Positions 1 to 9,585 of a stretch of 38,221 bases of DNA are shown here, one piece after another; position 1 is the stretch's first letter; each line of letters starts with the position of its first letter. Origin of the DNA: Planctomycetales bacterium (lineage in GTDB: Bacteria > Planctomycetota > Phycisphaerae > Sedimentisphaerales > Anaerohalosphaeraceae); contig JAKEGM010000063.1 of NCBI GenBank assembly GCA_022615575.1, positions 1-38,221 of the forward strand. The letters are read 5' to 3'. The notes under the pieces are model-generated. The model made no database searches and was not told the origin of the DNA. It worked only from the letters and a program-made list of their open reading frames with translations. The position numbers and the translations under genes are program-made.

Positions 1-1
1 C

Positions 2-295
2 CTGCACCATGTGCCGATTGTGGATGGAACCCTTCCGCATCCGGTCATCGGCAAATGCCGTGCAACGCAGGTAACGCTGCTGCCGGCCAGTCCGGGAACC
101 GGTGTGATCGCCGGTTCGGCGGCCCGGTCCGTGCTGGAATACACCGGCGTTCGCAACGTTCTGACCAAGGTGTACGGAAGCCGTTCGGCCAAGAATGTAG
201 TCAAGGCGGTCATGGACGGCTTAATGAAACTTCGTGACAAAGAAACTGTCGAAGCTCTGCGCGGCGTAGAGGTCGAAGTCGAAAAAAGGTGGTGA
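2..295 (+). CDS. rpsE: 30S ribosomal protein S5, C-terminal part (5' truncated by window edge)
   Basis: Open frame from base 2; HHVPIVDGTLPHPVIGKCRATQVTLLPASPGTGVIAGSAARSVLEYTGVRNVLTKVYGS is typical S5; followed by rplO. Confidence 0.96.
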   Translation: MHHVPIVDGTLPHPVIGKCRATQVTLLPASPGTGVIAGSAARSVLEYTGVRNVLTKVYGSRSAKNVVKAVMDGLMKLRDKETVEALRGVEVEVEKRW

Positions 296-302
296 TAACG
301 GC

Positions 303-752
303 ATGTTAAGCAATGAAATTACACAAAACGTCGGAGCTTATCCGAAACGTAAACGCATCGGCCGCGGAAAAGGGTCCGGGCATGGCAAGACATCCGGCCG
401 CGGTCACAAGGGCAATGCCAGCCGGTCCGGCGCATCAATGCCGCTGATGTTTGAAGGCGGCCAGATGCAGTTGTTCCGCCGCTTGCCGAAACGCGGTTTC
501 AATAATGCGCAATTCACAACCCGGTATGAGGTTGTGAATCTGTCCCAGCTGGAACGGCTTTTTACGGACGGAACCAATGTCGGTCTCAATGAGCTGGTTA
601 ACGCCGGCCTGGTGGGGTCGCGCAAATGTCGGGTCAAGATTCTCGGCGACGGGGAATTGACCAAGAAGCTCAACGTAACGGCTCACAAGTTCAGCAAGAG
701 CGCTCAGGAAAAGATTTCCGGCTGCGGCGGCTCGGCAAAGGTGGTTGCCTAA
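303..752 (+). CDS. rplO: 50S ribosomal protein L15
   Basis: RKRIGRGKGSGHGKTSGRGHKGNASRSG N-terminus; spc operon position. Confidence 0.97.
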   Translation: MLSNEITQNVGAYPKRKRIGRGKGSGHGKTSGRGHKGNASRSGASMPLMFEGGQMQLFRRLPKRGFNNAQFTTRYEVVNLSQLERLFTDGTNVGLNELVNAGLVGSRKCRVKILGDGELTKKLNVTAHKFSKSAQEKISGCGGSAKVVA

Positions 753-776
753 CGCCCTTACAGGGAAGGAAAAAGT

Positions 777-2141
777 ATGCTGGGAACATTTGCCAATGTT
801 TTTAAGGTTCCGGATCTGCGAAACAAGATTCTGTTTACGCTGGCGCTGCTGTGCATTTACAGGGTTGGCTTTCATATTCCGGTTCCCGGGTTTGATTCGG
901 CCAAAATCAGCCAGATTGCCCAGGAACGGTCGGAGGATTCCCCGCTGGGTCGAGCGGCGGATTATCTTCAGATGTTCACCGGCGGAACGCTGGAACATTC
1001 CAGTCTGTTCGGGCTGGGAATTATGCCGTATATCTCGGCCTCGATTATCCTGATGCTGATGGGGGAAATCATTCCGGCGCTGCGAAAACTGCGTCAGGAA
1101 GGCCAGACCGGATATAAGAAAATCCAGGAATATACGCGCTACCTGACAGTGCCGCTGTGCCTGATCAATGCGCTGATGTATATGAAAATGTTTGCCGGCG
1201 GCGAAGGATATATCTATCCCGGCATGAAAGTCCCGGCAATCCTGATGGGCATTGTGGGAATGACCGCCGGAACCATGTTTTTGATGTGGCTGGGCGAGCA
1301 GATTGATGAATATGGTATGGGCAACGGCATCAGCTTGATTATCATGGCCGGCATTCTGTCCCGGATGCCGTGGGCGGTTATGCAGGTCTGGCAGAATACC
1401 GAGCTGAAAGTCGGCGTCGAACCCGGAAAATACGGACCGGGAACGCTGGTGTTTCTGGTTGCGGCGTTTATGTTTGTCGTGGCCGGTGCCATCCTGATTA
1501 CCCAGGGGCAGCGGCGGATACCCATTCAGCAGGCCAAGCAGATGCGCGGTCACCGGATGTACGGCGGGGCGCGTCATTACCTGCCGCTGCGGGTCAATCA
1601 CGGCGGCGTGATGCCGATTATCTTCGCCTCCAGCTTGATGATGTTTCCGCCGATTGTGCTTGAACAAATCGCCCGAATTCCGGCCTTGGCCGGCTCGGTA
1701 GTGCTTCAGCAGCTTACCGAAGCGTTTGGTCCAACGGCGTTTACGTACAATGTAACGTTTATTGTGTTGATTTTCCTGTTTGCGTACTTCTGGACGACCG
1801 TTCAGTTTCAGCCCAAAGATATGGCCAAAAACCTGCGCGATCGGGGAAGTTTTATTCCCGGCCTGCGTCCCGGCCACCGGACGGCAGAATATCTTGAAAC
1901 CGTGATGGTTCGGATTACGTTCTTTGGGGCGGCCTTCCTGTCGATTATTGCGGTGGTTCCCAGTTTGGTGACCCAATTGCTGGGAGTTTCGTTTGCCGTG
2001 GCCTCATTTTTGGGCGGTACCGGTTTGCTGATTGTAGTGAGCGTGTCTTTGGATTTGGTACAGCGCATTGAAGCGAACCTGATTATGCGGAATTACGAAG
2101 GATTCAGCGAGTCCGGACGAATTAAAGGGGCCTTCCGATGA
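777..2141 (+). CDS. secY: Preprotein translocase subunit SecY
   Basis: 454 aa multi-spanning membrane protein; GIMPYISASIILMLM, GMGNGISLIIMAGI, LRDRGSFIPGLRPG motifs. Confidence 0.98.
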   Translation: MLGTFANVFKVPDLRNKILFTLALLCIYRVGFHIPVPGFDSAKISQIAQERSEDSPLGRAADYLQMFTGGTLEHSSLFGLGIMPYISASIILMLMGEIIPALRKLRQEGQTGYKKIQEYTRYLTVPLCLINALMYMKMFAGGEGYIYPGMKVPAILMGIVGMTAGTMFLMWLGEQIDEYGMGNGISLIIMAGILSRMPWAVMQVWQNTELKVGVEPGKYGPGTLVFLVAAFMFVVAGAILITQGQRRIPIQQAKQMRGHRMYGGARHYLPLRVNHGGVMPIIFASSLMMFPPIVLEQIARIPALAGSVVLQQLTEAFGPTAFTYNVTFIVLIFLFAYFWTTVQFQPKDMAKNLRDRGSFIPGLRPGHRTAEYLETVMVRITFFGAAFLSIIAVVPSLVTQLLGVSFAVASFLGGTGLLIVVSVSLDLVQRIEANLIMRNYEGFSESGRIKGAFR

Positions 2142-2812
2142 AATTGATTCTGTTAGGCCCTCCCGGTGCGGGAAAAGGAACCCAGTGCAAGCGTATTATT
2201 GAAAAATACGGGATGGCGCACCTGTCCAGCGGCGATAGCCTGCGTGCCGAACGGGCCGCCGGTTCCGAACTTGGAAAAAAGGCCCAAAGCTATATGGATA
2301 GCGGGGCGCTGGTTCCGGACGGTCTGATTATTGAGATGATGATTGCGGCGATTAAGAAAGCGCCGTCCGGTTATGTGCTGGACGGTTTTCCGCGGACGGT
2401 GGTTCAGGGCGAAGGCCTGGATGCGGCGCTGAAAAAAGCGGGCGAGCGGATTGATGCCGTGGTCAACCTGATTGTGCCGGATGAGGCGATTTTGTTGCGA
2501 ATGACCGGCCGGCGGAGCTGCCCCAAGTGCGGGGCCGTGTATCACGTTGAAAACCTCAAACCGAAGGTTGTCGGTCAATGTGATAAGGGATGCGGTCCTC
2601 TGGTACAGCGGCAGGACGATACGCCCGCAGTGGTTGCCAACCGGCTGAAGACCTACCATGAGCAGACAGCGGCAGTGGTGGGGTTCTATGCCCAAAAAGG
2701 CAATTCGATAATGGATATCGATGCCAACCGCGGTATTGACGCGGTTACGGGTGATATTTTCAGGAAGCTTGATGCCCTCAGCGGGTGTACATCTGGAAAA
2801 CGATGCCGATAA
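2138..2812 (+). CDS. adk: Adenylate kinase with Cys4 (zinc-type) LID
   Basis: LLGPPGAGKGTQ P-loop, LDGFPRT, CPKCGAVYHV...CDKGC lid; 4-nt overlap with secY. Confidence 0.97.
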   Translation: MKLILLGPPGAGKGTQCKRIIEKYGMAHLSSGDSLRAERAAGSELGKKAQSYMDSGALVPDGLIIEMMIAAIKKAPSGYVLDGFPRTVVQGEGLDAALKKAGERIDAVVNLIVPDEAILLRMTGRRSCPKCGAVYHVENLKPKVVGQCDKGCGPLVQRQDDTPAVVANRLKTYHEQTAAVVGFYAQKGNSIMDIDANRGIDAVTGDIFRKLDALSGCTSGKRCR

Positions 2813-3585
2813 CGCTTCGCAGCAGCAGAGAAATTGAGTTAATTCGCAAGGCCGGAATCGTCGTTGCGAATGTTCTTTCAAAATTAAAGGAACATGCAAA
2901 GCCCGGTGTCAGCACCGCTGAGCTGGACGATATTGCCATGGAAATGACTCGTCAGGCGGGAGCGGTAGCCCTGTTCAAAGGGGTGCCGTGTCCGCACATG
3001 AATCGTCCTTTTCCCGGCGGGATTTGTACCTCCATCAATGAACAGTTGGTGCACGGGATTCCGTCCCGACGAGTGGTTCTGAAAGAAGGCGACATTCTAA
3101 GCGTTGATTTCGGTGTTCGGCTGAACGGGTATTGCGGAGATGCGGCGACAACGGTTGGCATAGGAACCATTGCACCGGACAGGCAGAAACTGCTGGAAGT
3201 AACCAGCCGGCTGCTGGAAATTGCCATCGCGGCGATGGCGCCAGGCGTCAAATGGAGCACGATTGCCGGCTTGATGGAAGACACCGCCAAACAGGCGGGG
3301 TTTTCAATTGTCCGTGATTATGTCGGACACGGCATTGGAACCGAGATGCACGAAGACCCCAAGGTTCCGAACTTCGTCAGTCGGGAACTGTTGCGGGATG
3401 ACATCCTCCTGAGAGAGGGAATGGTGCTGGCGGTCGAGCCGATGGTCAACATGGGAACTGCCGGCGTCAGGACGCTGTCGGACGGGTGGACGGTGGTAAC
3501 GAAAGATAAAAAATGCTCGGCGCATTTTGAACATACGATTGCGGTGGTCAGCGGCGGTTGCCGGGTTTTAACCGCTGAACCGTAA
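2803..3585 (+). CDS. map: Type I methionine aminopeptidase
   Basis: MPITLRSSREIELIRKAG; SVDFGVRLNGYCGDAATT, GHGIGTEMHEDP, LAVEPMV. Start 2803 preferred over the track start 2785. Confidence 0.96.
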   Translation: MPITLRSSREIELIRKAGIVVANVLSKLKEHAKPGVSTAELDDIAMEMTRQAGAVALFKGVPCPHMNRPFPGGICTSINEQLVHGIPSRRVVLKEGDILSVDFGVRLNGYCGDAATTVGIGTIAPDRQKLLEVTSRLLEIAIAAMAPGVKWSTIAGLMEDTAKQAGFSIVRDYVGHGIGTEMHEDPKVPNFVSRELLRDDILLREGMVLAVEPMVNMGTAGVRTLSDGWTVVTKDKKCSAHFEHTIAVVSGGCRVLTAEP

Positions 3586-3618
3586 TGGTAATGCGGGAAA
3601 TGGAATTTTAAAAGGCCT

Positions 3619-3834
3619 ATGGCGGATAAAGACGCGATAAAATTCGAAGCGAAAGTCGTCGAAGCCCTGCCGAATGCGATGTTCCGAGTGGAACTGGAAA
3701 ATGGGCACCAGATATTGGCCCATGTGTCGGGAAAAATGAGGATGCATTTTATCCGCATCCTGCCTGGCGATACGGTCACGGTTGAGATGAGTCCTTACGA
3801 TCTGACGCGGGGCCGTATTGTATTAAGAAACTAA
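3619..3834 (+). CDS. infA: Translation initiation factor IF-1
   Basis: 71 aa; [47 protein letters not shown]. Confidence 0.97.
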   Translation: MADKDAIKFEAKVVEALPNAMFRVELENGHQILAHVSGKMRMHFIRILPGDTVTVEMSPYDLTRGRIVLRN

Positions 3835-3852
3835 GAAACCGAAGGTGGTCTC

Positions 3853-3969
3853 ATGAAAGTAAGAAGTTCAGTCAAACGAATTTGTGAAAACTGCAAAGTC
3901 ATCCGGCGCAAGGGCGTTTTGCGCGTGATTTGCTCCGCCAATCCGCGCCATAAGCAGCGCCAGGGTTAA
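3853..3969 (+). CDS. rpmJ: 50S ribosomal protein L36 (zinc-ribbon type); below the ORF-track size cutoff
   Basis: Translated by eye: [38 protein letters not shown]; between infA and rpsM; upstream GAAGGTGG. Confidence 0.97.
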   Translation: MKVRSSVKRICENCKVIRRKGVLRVICSANPRHKQRQG

Positions 3970-4010
3970 GGGTGATAAACGAATAACGTTTCATAGGTAC
4001 AGGAGTTATT

Positions 4011-4394
4011 ATGCCGCGTATAGTGGGTGTCGATGTTCCAAACAATAAGCCGTCTTGGATTGCGCTGACCTATATCCACGGGATCGGCGCTTATACGGCC
4101 AAACAGATTCTTGCGGAAGTGGGGATTGACGGGGCGGTTCGTGCAGGCAAGCTGTCGGAAGACGAGGTCAGCCGGATCAGCCAGATTATCGACCGCGATT
4201 ACGAAGTGGAAGGCCCGCTTCGCCGCCGTGTTTCGCAGAACATCGTTCGTTTGAAAGATATTGCCTGTTATCGCGGGATGCGGCATCGCCGCGGACTGCC
4301 GGTTCGCGGTCAGCAGACCCAGAGTAACGCACGCACCCGTAAAGGCAAGAAGAAGACCGTAGCCGGAAAGAAGGGCGTAAAGGAACTGCGTTAA
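4011..4394 (+). CDS. rpsM: 30S ribosomal protein S13
   Basis: [45 protein letters not shown]. Confidence 0.97.
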   Translation: MPRIVGVDVPNNKPSWIALTYIHGIGAYTAKQILAEVGIDGAVRAGKLSEDEVSRISQIIDRDYEVEGPLRRRVSQNIVRLKDIACYRGMRHRRGLPVRGQQTQSNARTRKGKKKTVAGKKGVKELR

Positions 4395-4449
4395 TCGGTT
4401 GCCGCATAAACCGGTTATCAAAAGCAACAATCTTGGGAATCGATAGAAA

Positions 4450-4830
4450 ATGGCAAAAACTGTCAAGAAAAAAGTCAGAAAAAACGTTGTACGCGGGGTT
4501 GTCCATATCAAGGCGACCTTTAACAATACGCTGGTAACGATTTCGGATGCCGAGGGCGATGTGATCTGCCAGGATTCCGGCGGATCGGTCGGCTTTAAGG
4601 GCTCTCGCAAGAGCACCCCGTTTGCCGCCCAGAGAGCGGCGGAAAAATGTGCCCGCACCGCCATGCGGTCCGGACTCCGTGAAGTGGAAATCCGCGTCAA
4701 AGGGCCGGGGTCCGGACGCGAATCTGCGATTTCCGCGATTCAGCAGGCCGGGCTGCGAATTTCGTCGATTGAAGACGTAACGCCCATCCCGCACAACGGG
4801 TGCCGTCCGCGGAAACGCCGGCGCGTCTAA
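4450..4830 (+). CDS. rpsK: 30S ribosomal protein S11
   Basis: [59 protein letters not shown]-terminus. Confidence 0.97.
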   Translation: MAKTVKKKVRKNVVRGVVHIKATFNNTLVTISDAEGDVICQDSGGSVGFKGSRKSTPFAAQRAAEKCARTAMRSGLREVEIRVKGPGSGRESAISAIQQAGLRISSIEDVTPIPHNGCRPRKRRRV

Positions 4831-4882
4831 TCAGGAAACCAAAACGAATCAGTAAGTTTTTAGATAAAGGAACCGATAAACG

Positions 4883-5515
4883 ATGTCACGATATCTTGGT
4901 CCATCATGCAGACTTTGCCGTCGGGAAGGCATGAAGCTGATGCTGAAGGGTGGCCGGTGCGAAACCGCCAAATGTGCGATTGAGAAACGCGAACGCAGCA
5001 TGGCGCCGGGACAACACGGGTGGCGGCGCGGACGAAAAAGCGATTACGCGGTTCGTCTCCGCGAAAAACAGAAAGTGAAGCGTTTTTATGGTCTGATGGA
5101 ACGGCAGTTTAAGGCCTATTTTCACCAGGCCGAGCGCGGCACGGGCAATACCGGCCAGGATCTGCTTCGGCTTCTGGAGCGGCGCCTGGACAATGTGGTG
5201 TACAAGTTGAACTTTGCCTCTTCGCGGAAGTCGGCGCGGCAATTGATTACGCATGGCCATCTCTGTCTCAATGGCCGCCGTGTGGATGTGCCGGATTTGC
5301 TCGTTAAGATTGGCGACAAGATTACCCTGAAGAACTCCGACAAGAGTCGCAAAATCGTTAAAGAGCATTTGGAAAGCAACCCGAATTTTGTGGTCCAGGG
5401 ATGGCTGCAGCTGGATGCGGCTAAACCGATGGCAACCGTCGTAGGGCTGCCGACACGGGATGATGTCCAGTTGGCGGTTGAAGAACAGCTTGTTGTGGAA
5501 TTCTGCTCACGTTAA
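4883..5515 (+). CDS. rpsD: 30S ribosomal protein S4 (Cys-rich zinc-type N-terminus)
   Basis: MSRYLGPSCRLCRREGMKLMLKGGRCETAKCAIEKR; RRLDNVVYKLNFASSRKSARQLITHGH. Confidence 0.97.
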   Translation: MSRYLGPSCRLCRREGMKLMLKGGRCETAKCAIEKRERSMAPGQHGWRRGRKSDYAVRLREKQKVKRFYGLMERQFKAYFHQAERGTGNTGQDLLRLLERRLDNVVYKLNFASSRKSARQLITHGHLCLNGRRVDVPDLLVKIGDKITLKNSDKSRKIVKEHLESNPNFVVQGWLQLDAAKPMATVVGLPTRDDVQLAVEEQLVVEFCSR

Positions 5516-5615
5516 AATTTCGTAACCTTTGGTGAATACCGGATAGCAGCTTAAGCCGAACAGGCCCCAAACGGATGCTGCTGAGAACATTCACCTGATT
5601 ATGGGAGGCCGATAT

Positions 5616-6617
5616 ATGAGAATTACCTGGAGAGGTTTGGAATTGCCCACGCGGATGGAAAAAGACGAACTCGTCTCCGCGGGGAACTATGGACGATTCT
5701 ACATTGAACCGTTTGAACGCGGTTTTGGCACGACGATTGGCAACGGTCTTCGCCGGGTTCTGCTGTCTTCGCTGGAAGGCAGCGCGGTTGAATCCATCAA
5801 GATTGCCGGTGTGGATCACGAGTTTTCCTCCATCAAGGGGGTGATGGAAGATGTGACCAATATCGTTCTGAATGTCAAGCAATTGGTCGTTCGGCTTCAG
5901 GGCTTTCCCTCGAAAACCATTACGGTCAAAGCGTCCAAGGCCGGCCCCGTCAAGGCAGGGATGATTGAGTGCGACAGTTCGGTCCATATCATCAATAAGG
6001 ACATGGTGCTGGCCACGCTGACCGAAGACGTCAAGTTTGAGATGGAAATGGTTGTCGGAAACGGCCGGGGGTATTCGCCCGCCGCCGAACGGATTGCCGA
6101 GGCGGATCGCTTTGAGCAGGAACACGGGCGGATCGATATTGATGCGATTTATTCACCGGTTGTTCGTGTTCGTTATAAAACCGAAGACACGCGTGTCGGT
6201 CAGCGCACCAACTATGATAAGCTGATCCTTGAAATATGGACGGATGGAACGGTCACGCCGGAAATGGCGATGGTGGAAGCGGCCAAGATACTTCGCAAGT
6301 ATATCAATCCGTTTGTCCAATACGCACAAATCGGCGAAGAAACAGTTGAAGAAGAGGTCCATACGGAAGAGAGCGAAGCCGGTGTCGTCGATGCGGCGTT
6401 GGCGGGTAAACTGGCAATGTCGATTGAATCGCTGGATTTGACTGTGCGGTCAAGCAACTGCCTCGAAGCGAATCATATCCAGACGGTCGGCCAGTTGGTG
6501 AAGACGACCGAGGCCGAGTTACTGAAGATACGCAGCTTCGGCAAGACCAGCCTGCGTGAGATTCGCCGGAAACTGGCGGATATGGGCTTGACACTGGGCA
6601 TGATGGGTATAGAGTAA
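5616..6617 (+). CDS. rpoA: DNA-directed RNA polymerase subunit alpha
   Basis: GNYGRFYIEPFERGFGTTIGNGLRRVLLSSLEG; CTD RSFGKTSLREIRRKLADMGL. Start 5616 chosen because GGGAGG lies just upstream. Confidence 0.97.
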   Translation: MRITWRGLELPTRMEKDELVSAGNYGRFYIEPFERGFGTTIGNGLRRVLLSSLEGSAVESIKIAGVDHEFSSIKGVMEDVTNIVLNVKQLVVRLQGFPSKTITVKASKAGPVKAGMIECDSSVHIINKDMVLATLTEDVKFEMEMVVGNGRGYSPAAERIAEADRFEQEHGRIDIDAIYSPVVRVRYKTEDTRVGQRTNYDKLILEIWTDGTVTPEMAMVEAAKILRKYINPFVQYAQIGEETVEEEVHTEESEAGVVDAALAGKLAMSIESLDLTVRSSNCLEANHIQTVGQLVKTTEAELLKIRSFGKTSLREIRRKLADMGLTLGMMGIE

Positions 6618-6665
6618 ACGTATAAAAGAATTGGGATTTCCACGAAGTAAAAAGGATATGACAAT

Positions 6666-7088
6666 ATGCGTCATCGAGTTGCTGGACGTCAGTTAAGCAG
6701 AACAAGTGAACATCGTCTTGCGTTGCGCCGCAATATGGCCGCTTCGTTGTTTGAACATGAGACGATCTCCACAACACTGGAAAAAGCCAAGGAAGTTCGC
6801 GGCTTTGCCGAAAAACTCATCACCCTGGCCAAAAAAGGAACATTGCCGGCCCGCCGTCGTGCGATTGCCTTATTGAACAACCGTTCAATTTTTGCGGAAG
6901 AAGATGGTAAGATGGTCAAGAAGGGGACGGTCATCGGAAAACTTTTCAGCGAAATCGGACCGCGTTATCTGGATCGGGCCGGCGGGTACACCCGTATCAT
7001 CAAGCTGCCGAAACGCCGGCTGGGCGATGGCGGCCAGTTGGTGTTGCTGCAATTGGTCGAAATGGGCAAGGACAAGGCGGACTCTTAA
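6666..7088 (+). CDS. rplQ: 50S ribosomal protein L17
   Basis: MRHRVAGRQLSRTSEHRLALRRNMAASLFEHETISTTLEKAKEVR. Confidence 0.97.
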   Translation: MRHRVAGRQLSRTSEHRLALRRNMAASLFEHETISTTLEKAKEVRGFAEKLITLAKKGTLPARRRAIALLNNRSIFAEEDGKMVKKGTVIGKLFSEIGPRYLDRAGGYTRIIKLPKRRLGDGGQLVLLQLVEMGKDKADS

Positions 7089-7145
7089 CAAACTGTCAGC
7101 GGCTTAGGCGGGAATGTTCAAAAACGGAAGGGAGTCGGTGTCAAG

Positions 7146-7583
7146 GTGAACGTTCAAACGTGCGTTTTCTGCAAAATCATCGCCGGGCAGATTCCCTGTA
7201 CAAAGGTCTATGAAAACGATGCGGTACTGGCATTTTTGGATATAGGCCCGATTAGCGATGGGCATACTCTGGTGGTGCCAAAGGCCCATACACCGCGGGT
7301 GGACAAAACGGATTCTCACACCATGGCCGCACTGGCACAGGCGTTGCCGATGCTGGCCGATGCCGTTCAACAAGCCGTCGGTGCCGATGGATACAATATC
7401 CTGTGCAACAACGGTCTTTCAGCAGGGCAGATAGTCGAGCATGTCCATCTGCATATTGTTCCCCGCAAGAAAAATGACGGCCTGTTTAACCAATGGCCTT
7501 CATTTCAATATCCACAGGGCAAAGCAGGGGCGATTGCTGAAAAAATAATCCAAAATCTGAATCTTTCAAGAGTACGGCCTTGA
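7146..7583 (+). CDS. HIT family protein (histidine triad hydrolase)
   Basis: CVFCKIIAGQIPCTKVYENDAVLAFLDIGPISDGHTLVVPKAH; VEHVHLHIVPR HIT motif. Confidence 0.93.
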   Translation: MNVQTCVFCKIIAGQIPCTKVYENDAVLAFLDIGPISDGHTLVVPKAHTPRVDKTDSHTMAALAQALPMLADAVQQAVGADGYNILCNNGLSAGQIVEHVHLHIVPRKKNDGLFNQWPSFQYPQGKAGAIAEKIIQNLNLSRVRP

Positions 7584-7608
7584 TAGATGGCGGTGTTTAT
7601 GCTATAAG
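7580..7608 (+). promoter_or_regulatory. Sigma70-like promoter for tRNA-fMet, overlapping the HIT gene stop codon
   Basis: TTGATA - 17 nt - TATAAG, 14 nt before the tRNA 5' end. Confidence 0.65.
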
Positions 7609-7622
7609 GAACGAAAACTTGT

Positions 7623-7696
<74 letters not shown>

Positions 7697-7710
7697 ATAC
7701 ATTGTAAATA

Positions 7711-7743
7711 AAGGACTTGCAGTAAATTGCGAGTCCTTTTTTT
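7711..7743 (+). terminator. Rho-independent terminator after tRNA-fMet
   Basis: AAGGACTTGC-AGTAAATT-GCGAGTCCTT stem-loop followed by a T run. Confidence 0.88.
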
Positions 7744-7782
7744 GTTTCTTTTGGGTCATCTTGTCACCGTAACCAAATTTGA

Positions 7783-7811
7783 TTGACGCTCTGTACGGTG
7801 TTTGTTAAAGT
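7783..7811 (+). promoter_or_regulatory. Candidate promoter for the gcv operon
   Basis: TTGACG - 17 nt - TAAAGT upstream of gcvT. Confidence 0.5.
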
Positions 7812-7871
7812 AACCGGAGTATTAGATGCTTTTTCAGACAGATTTCGAATTTGTTTTTCAAGGTTTTAAAA

Positions 7872-9089
7872 ATGAGACAAACACCGTTTTATGATCGGCA
7901 TAGTGCCCTTGGGGCGAGAATAGTCGATTTTGCCGGCTGGCAGATGCCGATTCAGTATCCTCAGGGCATTGTTGCTGAACATCTGACCACGCGCAGACAC
8001 GCCGGACTGTTTGATGTTTCGCACATGGGGCGTTTTTGCATTACAGGAAAAGGCGCCGCCAGGTTTTTGCGATATGTATTGACCAATGATTGCGATCAAT
8101 TGGCGATCGGGCAGGCGCAATATACCGTTTTGGCCAACGAAAACGGCGGGGCAATGGATGATGCTTTTCTGTACCGTCCGACGGCGGATAAATTTCTGCT
8201 GGTGGTCAATGCCTCGAATAAAGACAAGGACTGGGCACATTTACAGACGCATGTGTCCGGGTTTTCCGACGCCGTTCTGGAAGATGTCAGCGAAACGGCA
8301 GCCATGCTGGCCTTGCAGGGGCCGCAGAGCGAGGCGATTCTGCGGTCGCTTGTAACAAGCGGTGCGCTGCCCCAGGCCCGGCGGAATGCCGTCGGTTCTG
8401 TCACGGTTGGCTCAACTGAGGTCTGTGTTGCGCGAACCGGCTATACCGGCGAGCCGGTATGTTTTGAGGTGTTTATTCCCGCCCAGGGCGCATTGGCGGT
8501 TTGGGATAAGCTGATTGAGGCAGGGGCAAGCCCTGTCGGGCTGGGTGCAAGGGATACGCTCCGGCTGGAGGCCGGTTTGCCGCTGTATGGGCATGAATTG
8601 GGAATTGGCAAAGACGGCAGGGAAATTCCCGTTTATGCAATTCCGCAGGCGGCATTTGCCATCAGTTTCGATGACCCGAATCGTAAATTCATCGGTCGGC
8701 CGTTGCTGGAAAAACAGGCGCAGGCGCGGCAGCGATACAAAGCCGGCGATTTTTCAGATACCGGTGTGCTGCCGAAAGTCGTTCGGCAAATGCGGCTGCT
8801 GGATAAAGGAATTGCCAGGGATGGGGCTGCGGTTTATTATGAAGGCCGTCAGGTCGGCGGGGTTACAAGCGGCACGATGGTTCCATGCTGGGACTATACC
8901 AAAGACGGCGACCGCATTGAACTTCGTGATACCCACGCGCAGCGGGCGGTCGGGCTTTGTCTGGTCAATGCCGATGTGCCGGTCGGTGTCCGCATTGAGG
9001 TGGAGATTCGTGAGAAAAAACTGAATGCTCAAACCGTAGTGCGGAATCTGGAAAACAGAAGCGGGCCTGTTACGGCGGCGGTACTTTAG
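7872..9089 (+). CDS. gcvT: Glycine cleavage system aminomethyltransferase (T protein)
   Basis: MRQTPFYDRHSALGARIVDFAGWQMPIQY; ARTGYTGEPVCFEVF; start 7872 preferred. Confidence 0.96.
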   Translation: MRQTPFYDRHSALGARIVDFAGWQMPIQYPQGIVAEHLTTRRHAGLFDVSHMGRFCITGKGAARFLRYVLTNDCDQLAIGQAQYTVLANENGGAMDDAFLYRPTADKFLLVVNASNKDKDWAHLQTHVSGFSDAVLEDVSETAAMLALQGPQSEAILRSLVTSGALPQARRNAVGSVTVGSTEVCVARTGYTGEPVCFEVFIPAQGALAVWDKLIEAGASPVGLGARDTLRLEAGLPLYGHELGIGKDGREIPVYAIPQAAFAISFDDPNRKFIGRPLLEKQAQARQRYKAGDFSDTGVLPKVVRQMRLLDKGIARDGAAVYYEGRQVGGVTSGTMVPCWDYTKDGDRIELRDTHAQRAVGLCLVNADVPVGVRIEVEIREKKLNAQTVVRNLENRSGPVTAAVL

Positions 9090-9152
9090 CCGCCTGCAAA
9101 TATAAACGATAACTAATGACGAAAAAGAAAACTCGTATCGGAGACGCCAGTC

Positions 9153-9542
9153 ATGATGATTGATCCAAAAGCAAGGTACATGAAGTCGCACGAGTGGGCA
9201 AAACACCAGAGCGGCAATATCTTTACGGTGGGTTTAACGGCGTACGCCATCGAGCAGTTGGGGGATATTGTATATATGGAACTGCCTGAGGCGGGCAAGA
9301 AAATTGACAGAGAAGGATCATTCGGTGTTATCGAATCGGTGAAGAGCGCTTCGGACATGTATGCCCCGCTGGGCGGTACGGTTCGCGAGGCCAACACGGA
9401 GGTCCGGGATAACCCCGATATGCTTAAGAAGGACGCTTATGAAACGGGCTGGCTGATAAAGATTGAGGCCTCGTCCCCCGCCGAGTTCGACGGTCTGATG
9501 GATGCGGCGGCCTATCAAAAGTATCTGGAAACGGAAGCGTAA
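9153..9542 (+). CDS. gcvH: Glycine cleavage system H protein
   Basis: YMKSHEWAK...VGLTAYAIEQLGDIVYMELPEAGK; lipoyl-Lys region GVIESVKSASDMYAPLGG. Confidence 0.97.
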   Translation: MMIDPKARYMKSHEWAKHQSGNIFTVGLTAYAIEQLGDIVYMELPEAGKKIDREGSFGVIESVKSASDMYAPLGGTVREANTEVRDNPDMLKKDAYETGWLIKIEASSPAEFDGLMDAAAYQKYLETEA

Positions 9543-9585
9543 AGAATATCAAAATCGGAAGTCTGAGGACGAAGGACTGAATAGT

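Noticed and set aside
435-1976. 513-aa open frame antisense to rplO/secY
   Set aside because: Composition is Arg/His/Gln/Asn-rich without domain motifs; overlaps strongly supported genes; typical antisense open frame.
2785-2802. Longer N-terminus for map (MYIWKT-)
   Set aside because: The internal ATG at 2803 gives a standard type I MetAP start; the extension is an out-of-frame adk overlap.
7744-7871. Possible glycine riboswitch upstream of gcvT
   Set aside because: Looked for the conserved glycine aptamer core and paired stems; none seen. Only a promoter-like pair was found.
9502-9585. Longer N-terminus for gcvPA overlapping gcvH
   Set aside because: Lys/Arg-rich 28-aa extension lies in the gcvH coding end; MPFIANTDEQ at 9586 matches the usual GcvPA start.
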